Origin: Paradesulfitobacterium ferrireducens
GTDB taxonomy: Bacteria; Bacillota; Desulfitobacteriia; Desulfitobacteriales; Desulfitobacteriaceae
Direction of reading: 5' to 3'
Assembly (NCBI RefSeq): GCF_017310645.1
Contig: NZ_JAFLRH010000022.1
Span: 62,001 to 126,000 of the forward strand
Length of the DNA: 64,000 nucleotides
Under the pieces are notes generated by a model, which was not told the origin of the DNA, did no database searches, and saw only the letters and a list, made by a program, of their open reading frames with translations. Every line of letters begins with the position of its first letter. Position 1 is the stretch's first letter. Of this stretch, positions 18,710 through 27,276 are shown one piece after another. Position numbers and translations under genes: made by a program.

Positions 18710-19762
18710 ATGAAGCGGAAAAGTGCCAGAGAATTGGGCTTATGGTTGGGGGAACTTCCGCCGGGTCTGCATAACGACGTAACGGATGTTCCGGGGGTGG
18801 CCGTGGGACACGTCTCTTTAATCCGTGGCTACGGCAAGCTGGTCCCGGGCCAAGGGCCGGTGCGCACCGGGGTTACAGCGATTTTGCCCCATGGCGGAAA
18901 CCTTTATCGCCAACCCTGCCGGGCTGGAATTGAGGTATTTAACGGGTATGGCAAGTCGGTCGGCGTTCCGTTTATTAAAGAAACTGGTGTGATTAATTCA
19001 CCGGTTCTCTTAACCAATCCCTTAAGTGTTTCTGATGTGGCAAATGGAACGATTACCTATTTATTGCGCTTAAACCCGGAGATTGGCAATGATGCCCGGA
19101 CGCCAAATATATTGGTGTTTGAGTGTGATGATTCTTATCTTAATGATATCCGTGGCCGTCATGTGCGCCCATCGGATGCGATTTTAGCTCTGCAAAGAGC
19201 GTCGAGTGGCCCGGTTCAGCAGGGAAATGTGGGCGCTGGGGTCGGAATGTCTTGCTTCCAGCTTAAAGGTGGGATTGGAAGCGCATCCCGGGTAGTGGAT
19301 GCGAAGCGGGGTTATGTCTTGGGTATCTTGGCTTTGGCTAACTTCGGTTTATTAGAAGATCTGCTGATCTCAGGTAGTCCTATAGGCAAAAGCTTACAAC
19401 TAGAAGCCCGGGGAATCGTTCCGGGATCGCTTATTCTCATCGGTATGACCAATGCCCCTCTCTCAAGCCCGCAGCTGGAAAAGGTTGCGCGCCGTGCCTT
19501 TTTGGGAATGGCGCGCACCGGAGGTCTTTCCAGAACGGGAAGCGGGGAATTTTGCCTGATGGTAAGCAACTGTGATTTAAGTAAAAAAGAGAGATTATCG
19601 GATTGGGAGTTGGATGTTTATTTCCAGGCCGCAGTGGAAGCCAGTGCGGAGAGCATTTGGAACAGTTTGTTTTTGGCAGAGACGATGGAAGGCCGTGACG
19701 GCCATATCCGGCTGGCGTTACCGTATCAGAGTATTCAGGAGTCAGTAGTCAGGAGTCAATAG
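18710..19762 (+). CDS. P1/DmpA-type aminopeptidase (peptidase S58)
   Basis: About 350 residues of the DmpA/BapA family, which self-cleave to give an N-terminal nucleophile. Typical segments are LPPGLHNDVTDVPGVAVGH at the N-terminus, TGVTAILPHGG, VNGYGKSVG-like NGYGKSVG, and the cleavage region GNVGAGVGMSC in which the residue after the glycine-rich loop is expected to become the nucleophile. Members release N-terminal beta- or D-amino acids. The ATG lies right at the end of a terminator hairpin that contains the ribosome site (see 18671-18709), so expression from read-through transcripts would be low. Confidence 0.88.
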   Translation: MKRKSARELGLWLGELPPGLHNDVTDVPGVAVGHVSLIRGYGKLVPGQGPVRTGVTAILPHGGNLYRQPCRAGIEVFNGYGKSVGVPFIKETGVINSPVLLTNPLSVSDVANGTITYLLRLNPEIGNDARTPNILVFECDDSYLNDIRGRHVRPSDAILALQRASSGPVQQGNVGAGVGMSCFQLKGGIGSASRVVDAKRGYVLGILALANFGLLEDLLISGSPIGKSLQLEARGIVPGSLILIGMTNAPLSSPQLEKVARRAFLGMARTGGLSRTGSGEFCLMVSNCDLSKKERLSDWELDVYFQAAVEASAESIWNSLFLAETMEGRDGHIRLALPYQSIQESVVRSQ

Positions 19763-19782
19763 TCAATAGTCAATAGTCAGTT
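19738..19782. repeat. short tandem repeats with an AGTCAAT unit
   Basis: After the peptidase gene the sequence alternates AGTCAGTAGTCAGGAGTC with three copies of the 7-base unit AGTCAAT. The start resembles the GTCAGGAGTCAG repeats found at other operon ends in this window. Confidence 0.5.
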
Positions 19783-19864
19783 TGACAGGCCTTTATTGTT
19801 GTAAATTGTATATTGACAGTTCCGGTTTAACTAGGATATCCTTACTATGTGAAAATTATTATTT

Positions 19865-19933
19865 ATCCGATGGCTAACCGCCACTAGACTCCCACTTGAT
19901 AAGTGGGAGATAAGTGGCGCTAAGCCCTTGGAT
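19865..19933. repeat. long imperfect palindrome, possible IS200/IS605-type end or remnant
   Basis: ATCCGATGGCTAACCGCCACT (19865-19885) pairs with AGTGGCGCTAAGCCCTTGGAT (19913-19933) with few mismatches. The apex is the perfect stem CTCCCACTT / AAGTGGGAG with a 3-base loop. A second small hairpin (AAGTT / AACTT) follows. No transposase frame is nearby. The form suits a subterminal palindrome of an IS200/IS605 element or its guide-RNA scaffold, but this is a resemblance only. Confidence 0.4.
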
Positions 19934-19946
19934 AAGTTCAACTAAA

Positions 19947-20006
19947 CTTCAGATAACAAGTGCGATCATCCTTCACGGATGATCGGGGTTAAAATCCCAT
20001 CTGAAG
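19947..20006 (+). promoter_or_regulatory. three-stem structured leader before the sulfur-transport operon
   Basis: CTTCAGAT (19947-19954) closes with ATCTGAAG (19999-20006). Inside are GATCATCC / GGATGATC with a 5-base loop and GGG / CCC with an 8-base loop. The result is a compact three-way junction of 60 bases, 29 bases before the GTG start. It could be a small riboswitch or part of the palindromic element next to it. I match it to no known class. Confidence 0.4.
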
Positions 20007-20035
20007 TAAGTTTCCTTTATGAGGGGGTGGCCGTC

Positions 20036-20647
20036 GTGTCACAGCGTAAGCTTAATATTGGGTTCACTCTCTTTATGCTTCTGTTGTTTATCTTAGTCGC
20101 TCAGTTAAGTCCTAAATCGGCACTGATCTTGGGGCTTGGGACCGGGTTGGGATTTGTCATGCAAAAGTCGCGCTTTTGCTTTACCTCGGCCGTACGTGAT
20201 CCGCTGCTGGTCGGTATGACCCACCTTACTCAGGCTTTAATTCTCTTAATTGCCTTGAGTATTGCCGGTTTTACCTTAATCGTCTGGGTCGGGGAAGCAA
20301 GGGGTATTTCATATTCCCTGAATGTTTTTCCCCTGGGAGTTCACACCTTGGTTGGAGGAGTGCTGTTCGGAATCGGAATGGTCTTAGCCGGGGGCTGTGC
20401 CTCCGGAGTGCTCATGCGTATCGGAGAAGGGTTTGGGATGCAAATGCTGGCCTTGGGCGGCCTCTTAATCGGTGCCTTGCTAGGCAAGTTAACGGTTGCC
20501 CACTGGCGTTTTGTTTTTGGAGAGTGGCCGGGGATTTTTCTGCCGGATAAATTAGGATGGTTCGGGACGTTAATCCTTGAGTTCGGAGCGTTATTCGGCT
20601 TGTGGATGTTGGCCCGTTGGTGGCAAAGGAAACAAGTTGGAGAGTAG
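20036..20647 (+). CDS. YeeE/YedE-family membrane protein (sulfur-compound transporter type)
   Basis: About 203 residues with six or more membrane helices. The cysteine motifs are RFCFTSAVRD near residue 45 and GGCASGVLMR near residue 125, as in YeeE/TsuA proteins that import thiosulfate or related sulfur species. GTG 20036 follows GAGGGGGTGGCCGTC; the frame is open from 19979 but that start lies in the structured leader. A TusA-like gene and a second YeeE/YedE gene follow closely, and a thiosulfate/polysulfide-reductase-like operon lies 1.4 kb on. Selenium-linked YedE roles are an alternative. Confidence 0.87.
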   Translation: MSQRKLNIGFTLFMLLLFILVAQLSPKSALILGLGTGLGFVMQKSRFCFTSAVRDPLLVGMTHLTQALILLIALSIAGFTLIVWVGEARGISYSLNVFPLGVHTLVGGVLFGIGMVLAGGCASGVLMRIGEGFGMQMLALGGLLIGALLGKLTVAHWRFVFGEWPGIFLPDKLGWFGTLILEFGALFGLWMLARWWQRKQVGE

Positions 20648-20658
20648 GTGGCATAAGG

Positions 20659-20889
20659 ATGGCTCGATTTCAACTGGATATTTGGGGTGAAATGTGCCCG
20701 ATACCCTTGCTCAAAGCCCAAAAGAAATTGAAGGGTATGAATATCGGAGATATTCTGGTTCTGGAGACAGAGCATAGTTGTACATCCCGTGCGATCGTAG
20801 TCTGGGCCAAAGATCGTGCTTATGAAATTACTGAACAGGAAGTGGCTAACGGAATCTGGCACCTTGAACTCACGAAAACACATGATTAA
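20659..20889 (+). CDS. TusA/SirA-family sulfur carrier protein
   Basis: 76 residues with the CPxP-type motif MCPIPLLKAQ at residue 11 onward, whose cysteine carries a persulfide, and the usual beta-alpha fold of TusA. It likely accepts sulfur from the YeeE/YedE transporter and hands it to a cytoplasmic acceptor. ATG 20659 follows AGTAGGTGGCATAAGG. It is located between the two membrane genes, an order common for YeeE-TusA pairs. Confidence 0.87.
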   Translation: MARFQLDIWGEMCPIPLLKAQKKLKGMNIGDILVLETEHSCTSRAIVVWAKDRAYEITEQEVANGIWHLELTKTHD

Positions 20890-20905
20890 TAAAGGTGTGG
20901 GTGAA

Positions 20906-21397
20906 ATGGCAAAAATTTCGAGCGTTTTTTGGCGCGGACCGTGGCCATATTGGGTCGGAGCCATTGTACTGGCCGTCCTGAATATTTTAGTGCTGATTGT
21001 CAGACAACAGCCCTGGGGGGTTAGTTCTAATCTGGAAGCCTGGTCCGAATGGATGGGAGGAAAAATCGGCTTAATCAGCACTCGTAATATCAGTGGTTTA
21101 ATGCTTCTTCAATCCAGTGGCACCTATCTCAACCTGGGTGTGATTTTGGGTGCTTTCTGGTCGACTCTGGCTGCTTCTCAAGCCCGTTTCCGGCCAATCA
21201 GGCACCGTAAATTCGTCGTCTCAGCCCTTGCCGGCGGAGTGCTGATGGGCTATGGGGCACGTATTGCCTATGGCTGTAATATTGGAGGACTATTAAACGG
21301 AATTGCCTCGAGCTCTTTAACCGGTTGGATTTTCGCAGCGGCCGTTATTATCGGGGCCTGGATCGGGTCGAAACTGCTGGTGAAGTATTTGCTCTAG
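20906..21397 (+). CDS. second YeeE/YedE-family membrane protein
   Basis: About 163 residues with four to five membrane helices and the motif YGCNIGGLLNG near residue 127, the counterpart of GGCASG in the first copy. ATG 20906 has AAAGGTG upstream; an in-frame ATG at 20882 overlaps the TusA stop. The two half-size YeeE proteins may together form the transporter that is a single chain in other bacteria. Confidence 0.83.
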   Translation: MAKISSVFWRGPWPYWVGAIVLAVLNILVLIVRQQPWGVSSNLEAWSEWMGGKIGLISTRNISGLMLLQSSGTYLNLGVILGAFWSTLAASQARFRPIRHRKFVVSALAGGVLMGYGARIAYGCNIGGLLNGIASSSLTGWIFAAAVIIGAWIGSKLLVKYLL

Positions 21398-21407
21398 TTT
21401 CAAAGTG

Positions 21408-21471
21408 GTCAGGAGTCAGGAGCCGCTCATTCTTCGGAAGGCATTCTGAAGAATGACTCCTGAATTCTGAC
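21408..21471. repeat. 64-base inverted-repeat element of the GTCAGGAGTCAG family
   Basis: GTCAGGAGTCAGGAG..TCATTCTTC is mirrored by GAAGAATGACTCCTGAATTCTGAC around a short loop, so the whole unit folds into one imperfect hairpin. It lies just after the YeeE gene. Partial relatives occur at 19738, 30630, 40023, 47443 and 63556, always between genes. Confidence 0.6.
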
Positions 21472-21591
21472 TAATCTCCTTATACTTACGAAGTTCTAGA
21501 GCTATTAGTAAGTATAATAGGTCTCGGCTTGTCCGAGTGAGAAATTTTCAAGTTAGTCTAACTATAATGTTTATTGAGGAAGATTAAATAT

Positions 21592-22494
21592 TTAGCAGAG
21601 GAAGCGTTCATCCGGATCGGCGAGAAAGTTGATGAAACGCTTGGTGGCAGTGGAAAGCGGTTTATTCACAGGGTAAATGATATTAAAGGTCAGGGGCATG
21701 GGCAGCTCTTCGATGGTTAAGACTTTAAGGGTTCCCAGGTAGGCTTCTTTGCGTACGGCCAGGCGCGGGACAACCGCTCCGCCTAAGCCGGCTTCGACCG
21801 CGGATTTAATGGCATCAATCGTGGTCATCTCTGTGATCACGCGAAGATCGTTCACAGAGTTGCCGTGTCGCTCTAAGGCGGCAGAGAGAATCTTGCGCGT
21901 GCCTGAACCGTCTTCCCGCAGGATTAGCGGATGTTTGATAAACTCCGCAATGGACATCGTATCTCCGGAGTGGGGGTGATTGGGCGGGAGAATTAAGACC
22001 AGTTCATCCGTGGTCACCGGAATGGCATTGATATCCTGGGGCTCAATATCTCCTTCGATCACTCCGATGTCGACTTCACCGGCCATCAACCGCCGTAAAA
22101 CCTCTTCCGAATTGGCGATATCAAGCCGGATATTCACTTCTGCGTATTCTTCTTTAAATAAATAGATTGAACAGGGAAGGGAGACGTTGCCAATTGTCGT
22201 ACTGGCGCCGACGATTATCTGATTGCTTTCCCGCTGCAGCACTTTTTCCAATTCCTGTTCCATCAAATCTTGCAGTTCTAGGATTTTTTGCGCATAGTTA
22301 TAAAAAACCTCACCGGCATTCGTCAGGGTAACACCGTGGGGTGTGCGTTCAAACAGTTGTCCCTGGTAATATTCTTCCAGGTTCTTGATGTGGGTACTAA
22401 CCGCCGGTTGACTCATATGGAGCATCTTAGCGGCTTTGGAAAAGCTTTGGAGCTTTGTGACCATGCAAAAAATTTTGAGTTGATAACTGTCCAA
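21592..22494 (-). CDS. LysR-family transcriptional regulator
   Basis: 300 residues: a winged helix-turn-helix in residues 1-60 (SFSKAAKMLHMSQPAVSTHI) and a periplasmic-binding-like effector domain (GASTTIGNVSLP at its start). It is transcribed divergently from the molybdopterin oxidoreductase operon across a 277-base gap, the standard arrangement for a LysR activator of its neighbour. A sulfur-compound signal is plausible from the context but not shown by sequence. Confidence 0.93.
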   Translation of the reverse strand: MDSYQLKIFCMVTKLQSFSKAAKMLHMSQPAVSTHIKNLEEYYQGQLFERTPHGVTLTNAGEVFYNYAQKILELQDLMEQELEKVLQRESNQIIVGASTTIGNVSLPCSIYLFKEEYAEVNIRLDIANSEEVLRRLMAGEVDIGVIEGDIEPQDINAIPVTTDELVLILPPNHPHSGDTMSIAEFIKHPLILREDGSGTRKILSAALERHGNSVNDLRVITEMTTIDAIKSAVEAGLGGAVVPRLAVRKEAYLGTLKVLTIEELPMPLTFNIIYPVNKPLSTATKRFINFLADPDERFLC

Positions 22495-22593
22495 AAAAGT
22501 TCACCTCTCTTCTTTCATTGTAAAGCCCACGGGCTTAAAATTCAAACATTATTAGAACATTATAAGTACTTCTTTTCACTACTGTGGATTTAT

Positions 22594-22622
22594 TTGACAG
22601 CAATGGATATAACTTTTATAAT
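22594..22622 (+). promoter_or_regulatory. SigA-type promoter of the molybdopterin oxidoreductase operon
   Basis: TTGACA (22594-22599) and TATAAT (22617-22622) are perfect hexamers 17 bases apart, about 150 bases before the gene. The long leader after it (to 22771) is AT-rich with no clear terminator. LysR sites would be expected around this promoter. Confidence 0.8.
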
Positions 22623-22771
22623 TTGTGCTTATGCTCACATAAACATCTGCAATATAGAGTAAGCAGGGGAAAAAGCCAGATTGTCGAATTAAGTGAATGA
22701 GATAATATTCTCAATAATTTAGTTTCTATATCTTTAAGTTAAGTACTCCGCGTGAAATAGGAGGGATTTGT

Positions 22772-25021
22772 ATGAAACGGAGACAGTTCTTAAAGGGAGT
22801 GCTTTACGGGACCGGGGGAACGATGGTTGCTCTGGGAGGGTTTGGCACATTCACAAAGCTTGCTCCTCAAGCTGTTGCAGCAGCTAAGGAAGAAGCGAAA
22901 ACGGTGTTTTCCACCTGTGAAATGTGTACCAGTCGTTGTACGGTTGCCGTGAAAGTGAAAAATGACAAAGTAGTCAAGGTCGAAGGCAATCCTCACGATG
23001 GAGCCACAGCAGGCACCATTTGTGCCCGCGGTAATGCGGGCCCGTCCCTGCTCTATGATCCGCAGCGGATCAAAAAACCCATGATTCGCACCGGGGATAG
23101 GGGGAGCGGTAAGTTTAAAGAAGTCAGCTGGGATGAAGCCTATGCGCACATTGCTGACAAGGTCAAAACGATTCAAAAAGATTATGGTGCGGAGACTATT
23201 GCCTTTGCCAGCCGGGTTAATCCTCAGGACCAGTTTTTCCGCCTGATTGCCCGGGCGATCGGAAGCCCGAATACCTTTTCTCATGAAGCAACCTGCCCGA
23301 TGAGCCGGACAACCGCCTTAGAGGGAACCTTTGGCAATCCGTATATCGGAGCGGATTATGGCAATGCCAAGTATATCATTACGATGGGTCGGAACTTCTT
23401 TGAAGGGATCCATGTGCCCATGGTTAAAGGGGTTATGAAGGCGGTTGCCAATGGGGCAAAGTTAGTGGTCTTAGATCCGCGCTTTAGTGTCACTGCGGCC
23501 AAGGGAGAATGGATTCCGATTAAGGGTGCTACTGATCTGGCCTTTGTGATGGCCCTGGCCAATGTCATGATTAAAGAAAACCTCTATGATAAAGAATTTC
23601 TGGATCAATATACCGAAGGATTTGATCAATGGGTTGAGGCTGTTAAAGATACGACTCCGGAGTGGGCCGAGAAGGAAACCGGCATTCCGAAGGATAAGAT
23701 TGTCGAAATCGCTCGCGGCTTTGCGGCTGCCAGACCCAATGCCTTAATTGAATACGGCTGGCGCACCCCTTGGACGCCCAATGATTATCAGCTGCGCCGC
23801 GCAATTATGATCGTTAATATGATGATTGGGAACTGGGAAGTTCCCGGAGGATATTATCAGAAGAAAGGTGCCGGGGTCCTGGCCGCTTTCCCGGACCAGT
23901 CCGGATATGCTAAACCGACCGGAGGCGGGTTCGGTCCTCAGCCTGCTGCTCCTAAGCCTGCTAAAGGACGGATTGACGGCGCCGGCGTCAAAGGAACTCC
24001 GGGTCAGCTTATTCCGCCGGTGGATGGAGCGGTCGGGCAGATCACAGAGAGTATTCTAACAGGCAAACCTTATCCGGTCAAAGGCTGGTTTGTTCACCGT
24101 TTTAACCCGGTGATCAGCATGCCGGAAAGTGATCGATTAATCGAAGCATTAAAGAAACTCGATCTCTTGGTGGTATGTGACGTGTATATGACTGATGCCG
24201 CCTATTTCGCGGATGTGGTTCTCCCTGAGTGCACCTATCTCGAACGTTATGAACCAATCATTGACCAGTCCGGACTCGTACCCAAACTGCAGTTGCGCCA
24301 GCCTGCGGTGCCTTTGGTCTATGCTGATACTAAGCCGGGGTGGCAGATTTATAAAGAACTGGGCGAAAAAATAGGGATTGGAGATTTCTTTAGTTTCAAA
24401 GATATGGAAGAATTCCTCACTAGACAACTGCAGCCAGCCGGGCTAACGCTGGATCAATTGAAAGAAAAAGGCTTCTGGAGTCCGGCCGGTATGAAACCAT
24501 TTTTTATGCGCGGAAATGATCCTAAAGCTCCGGCTCCCCCGACCAACGCTCCTAATGGCAAGATTGCAATCTTCTCCCATGAGATTGAGGAAGCGGTCAA
24601 AGGCGAAGGAATTCCCAAGTATAAGCAGTATCCGCAGCCGGAAGAAGGGAAATTCCGCTTCGTGCAAGGAAAAGTCGCGGTTCACACCAACGCTGGCACG
24701 CATAATGTGCCGGTTCTTAATGAACTGATGCCGCAAAACTCATTATGGATCAACACCCAGAGCGCTGCTAAACTCGGAGTGAAAGACGGGGATGATATTA
24801 TCATCTCCTCCGGACAGTACGAGCATAAGGGCAAGGCGAAAGTCACCGAGGGGATTCGACCGGACACCGTATTTGCCTATCATGGCTTCGGCCGGATTTC
24901 TCCTGAGTTGAAACGCGCTTATAACAAGGGAATCAATGACAATAAGCTCATCAAAAATGAGATCGGTGAGTCCGGCAATGTGGTCACGTCCACTACTTTT
25001 GTGACAGTGCGCAAAGCATAA
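22772..25021 (+). CDS. Tat-exported molybdopterin oxidoreductase, thiosulfate/polysulfide reductase type
   Basis: 749 residues. It begins with a twin-arginine signal (RRQFLKG, then a hydrophobic stretch to AVAA), so it acts outside the membrane. A [4Fe-4S] site follows (CEMCTSRCTVAV, later TICARG), then the bis-MGD catalytic domain. ATCPMSR near residue 172 places a cysteine where PsrA/PhsA-type enzymes bind Mo. The downstream ferredoxin and NrfD-like subunits complete a Psr/Phs-type three-subunit reductase taking electrons from menaquinol. Polysulfide, thiosulfate, tetrathionate or arsenate are possible substrates; the YeeE/TusA genes nearby favour sulfur. Confidence 0.9.
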   Translation: MKRRQFLKGVLYGTGGTMVALGGFGTFTKLAPQAVAAAKEEAKTVFSTCEMCTSRCTVAVKVKNDKVVKVEGNPHDGATAGTICARGNAGPSLLYDPQRIKKPMIRTGDRGSGKFKEVSWDEAYAHIADKVKTIQKDYGAETIAFASRVNPQDQFFRLIARAIGSPNTFSHEATCPMSRTTALEGTFGNPYIGADYGNAKYIITMGRNFFEGIHVPMVKGVMKAVANGAKLVVLDPRFSVTAAKGEWIPIKGATDLAFVMALANVMIKENLYDKEFLDQYTEGFDQWVEAVKDTTPEWAEKETGIPKDKIVEIARGFAAARPNALIEYGWRTPWTPNDYQLRRAIMIVNMMIGNWEVPGGYYQKKGAGVLAAFPDQSGYAKPTGGGFGPQPAAPKPAKGRIDGAGVKGTPGQLIPPVDGAVGQITESILTGKPYPVKGWFVHRFNPVISMPESDRLIEALKKLDLLVVCDVYMTDAAYFADVVLPECTYLERYEPIIDQSGLVPKLQLRQPAVPLVYADTKPGWQIYKELGEKIGIGDFFSFKDMEEFLTRQLQPAGLTLDQLKEKGFWSPAGMKPFFMRGNDPKAPAPPTNAPNGKIAIFSHEIEEAVKGEGIPKYKQYPQPEEGKFRFVQGKVAVHTNAGTHNVPVLNELMPQNSLWINTQSAAKLGVKDGDDIIISSGQYEHKGKAKVTEGIRPDTVFAYHGFGRISPELKRAYNKGINDNKLIKNEIGESGNVVTSTTFVTVRKA

Positions 25022-25056
25022 CAACCTATCGACAGACTTTGAAAGGAGGCAGGAAC

Positions 25057-25623
25057 ATGGAACAGAATGCCAAAGCAGAATTATACTTGGCCTTTGCAGC
25101 GATCTTTCAGCGTCCGCGTCCGGAAATTTCGGATCACCTCGAAGAATTGATCGAACTGTGGGCCGAGGAAATCCCTGCCTCAAGGACCCAGGTGCAAGTT
25201 TTGGAGGATTTCTGCCGCAAGCATCCAGCCGGGGAAAAAAGGCTCAATACCTTATGGGAACATTATATTCCTTTGTTTGAGACCGGCAAGGTTGAGGCTT
25301 CTCCTTACGCATCCGTCCACCTGAACCGTGAAAAGCAGGTCTTAGGGACAGAAAGCATGGCCGTTAAGTCATTTTATGAAAAGGCCGGCTATGCCATCGA
25401 AAGTAACGGAGAATTGCCGGACCACTTAGCCGTGGAATTGGAGTTTGCGGCTTTGCTGGCCCGCGATGGACAAGAGGAATACTTGGCAGAGTTTAAGAAA
25501 GTGCATTTGCTTCCTTTTTTAAGCGTGATCTTGCCGCTGATCCGAAATTCTGGCCGTCCCGTGTATGCAGCGGCGGCAGCGATTCTTCAAGACTGGCAAA
25601 TTCATTCTGAAGAGAGAGGGTGA
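25057..25623 (+). CDS. TorD/DmsD-type molybdoenzyme chaperone
   Basis: 188 residues, all-helical, with the family's typical C-terminal pattern (PDHLAVELEFAALLAR) and an earlier LWEHYIPLFE region. Such chaperones bind the Tat signal and apo-enzyme until cofactor is loaded, here presumably for the adjacent catalytic subunit. ATG 25057 follows AAAGGAGGCAGGAAC; an in-frame TTG at 25039 lies before that ribosome site. It is tightly linked to the genes on both sides. Confidence 0.88.
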   Translation: MEQNAKAELYLAFAAIFQRPRPEISDHLEELIELWAEEIPASRTQVQVLEDFCRKHPAGEKRLNTLWEHYIPLFETGKVEASPYASVHLNREKQVLGTESMAVKSFYEKAGYAIESNGELPDHLAVELEFAALLARDGQEEYLAEFKKVHLLPFLSVILPLIRNSGRPVYAAAAAILQDWQIHSEERG

Positions 25624-25628
25624 CTTCC

Positions 25629-26189
25629 TTGGCAAAACAATATGTCATGGTCATACAAGCAAGCAAGTGTATCGGCTGCCAAGCCTGTACAGTTGCCTGC
25701 AAGTTCCAAAATGAAGTGCCGGAAGGACAGTACCGGACAAAATCTCCGGCGGTGGGACCTACGGGAACCTACCCGAATGTCAAACTTTATTTTGAAAAAG
25801 AAGCTTGCCAAATGTGTAAAAATGCTCCTTGCGTGGCCGTGTGCCCGACTAAGGCCTCTTATCACAATGAGGATGGCGTGGTCTTGGTCGACAGTAACAA
25901 ATGTGTCGGCTGTAAATACTGTATGACGGCTTGCCCCTATGACGCGCGTTTTATCAATGAAGAAACCGGGGCAGCGGATAAATGCAGTTTCTGCTACGAG
26001 CACAGAGTCTCCCAAGGGGAGAAGCCGGCTTGTGTTTCCACCTGTGTCGGCGGTGCCCTTTCCTTCGGCGATTTGAACGATCCCAACAGCGATGTTAAAA
26101 AACTTCTGGACAAATACAAAGCCGAGGTGCGGAAGCCGGAGTTTGGCACTCACCCGAATGTCTATTACATTTATGAAGGGGTGAAGTAA
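25629..26189 (+). CDS. four-cluster ferredoxin subunit of the Psr/Phs-type reductase
   Basis: About 186 residues with four [4Fe-4S] motifs: CIGCQACTVACK, CQMCKNAPCVAVCP, CVGCKYCMTACPYDARF and CSFCYEHRVSQGEKPACVSTC. It is the electron-transfer subunit of the DmsB/PsrB/PhsB family, linking the quinol-oxidising anchor to the molybdenum subunit. I prefer TTG 25629 (GAGGGTGA 5 bases upstream); a GTG at 25620 overlapping the chaperone stop is the alternative. Confidence 0.93.
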   Translation: MAKQYVMVIQASKCIGCQACTVACKFQNEVPEGQYRTKSPAVGPTGTYPNVKLYFEKEACQMCKNAPCVAVCPTKASYHNEDGVVLVDSNKCVGCKYCMTACPYDARFINEETGAADKCSFCYEHRVSQGEKPACVSTCVGGALSFGDLNDPNSDVKKLLDKYKAEVRKPEFGTHPNVYYIYEGVK

Positions 26190-26191
26190 AA

Positions 26192-27109
26192 ATGGATATT
26201 ACTTGGGGTGCGTTAGCTTCTCATGAAATCGCTTGGGGAGGAATTATTGCCTTTTATCTCTTCCTGGCCGGAGTGGCCGGGGGTGCTTTTCTTACCGCTG
26301 CGCTCACCGACCTATTCAGCAAAAACCGTCAGCTCAAAGTGATCCGGGCCGGAGCTTATATTGCCCCGGTGGCGATTATTATCGGTCTGGCCATGCTGGT
26401 CGTAGACCTTGGTAAACCGTTTAGCTTCTGGAAGCTCCTCCTTTACGTAAACTTCCACTCCGTCATGTCTATCGGGGTCTTCATCATCTCCATCTTTACA
26501 GCTTTTGCAGTCGTGTATGCGTATTTGGTATGGATGGCCGCTGCTGCTGAAAAGAGAATTAAAATTACCTTGGCCGGACAAGAAATGGCGGCGGCCAAAG
26601 CCACTGGAATGCAGGTCTTGCGCAAACCGGTAGCACTCCTCGGCAGCTTGTCTGCTCTCGGGACGGCGACCTATACCGGATTCTTACTGTCCGCTGTAAC
26701 GACCAACGGACTCTGGCATGTTAATTTCCTCGGCATTGAGGGAATACCCTTTCTGCCGATTTTGTTCCTAGTATCGGCTATTTCTGCGGGATTAGCGGCT
26801 ACCCTGATCGGAGCAGTGGATTGCAGTGATTTAACGGCCTATAAGAAAGCGGATATTGTACTCTTAGCCATTGAAATTATCCTCTTAGCCATTCTCTATA
26901 CTTCTGTCAAAGCCGCTTTCTTCAGCGGAGGAATGGCTACCCTGTTCTGGCTGGGTGTGGTTGTGGTTGGACTCTTGCTTCCATTGGTCCTCGCCATCTA
27001 TGGTGTCTCAACCCATAAAAACCTGGTGCTTCCGGTCTGCGGTATGGTTGTCATTGGCGGGTTGTGTCTGAGATACTTTGTGGTGTATTCCGGACAACTC
27101 TTTAAGTAA
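26192..27109 (+). CDS. NrfD/PsrC-type membrane anchor subunit
   Basis: 305 residues with eight to nine hydrophobic helices and the family's N-terminal GGIIAFYLFLAGVAGGAF. It anchors the reductase and oxidises menaquinol. It begins 2 bases after the ferredoxin-subunit stop. A terminator closes the operon. Confidence 0.92.
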   Translation: MDITWGALASHEIAWGGIIAFYLFLAGVAGGAFLTAALTDLFSKNRQLKVIRAGAYIAPVAIIIGLAMLVVDLGKPFSFWKLLLYVNFHSVMSIGVFIISIFTAFAVVYAYLVWMAAAAEKRIKITLAGQEMAAAKATGMQVLRKPVALLGSLSALGTATYTGFLLSAVTTNGLWHVNFLGIEGIPFLPILFLVSAISAGLAATLIGAVDCSDLTAYKKADIVLLAIEIILLAILYTSVKAAFFSGGMATLFWLGVVVVGLLLPLVLAIYGVSTHKNLVLPVCGMVVIGGLCLRYFVVYSGQLFK

Positions 27110-27153
27110 AGGAAACTACCCACTGAGTTTTTTAAGACAAAAAGGTTAGAAAA

Positions 27154-27189
27154 AAGAAGCTGCTTCTCAGGGAGACAGCTTCTTTTTTT
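27154..27189 (+). terminator. intrinsic terminator of the molybdopterin oxidoreductase operon
   Basis: AAGAAGCTG pairs with CAGCTTCTT around a 13-base loop, followed by a T run to 27189. Confidence 0.9.
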
Positions 27190-27276
27190 GCCCGTAAGGC
27201 ATTTTAGAAGTCAAAGGCATTTTATCGCCCCTTGGCGCGTAAACATGTTATGTAGAAACGCTAAGGGAGGATGACT

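Noticed and set aside
20659-22494. Selenium-metabolism (YedE/YedF/SelD) reading of the TusA-YeeE-LysR cluster
   Set aside because: No selD, selA or selB and no in-frame TGA candidate near; the adjacent sulfur reductase makes a sulfur role more likely, though selenium is not excluded.
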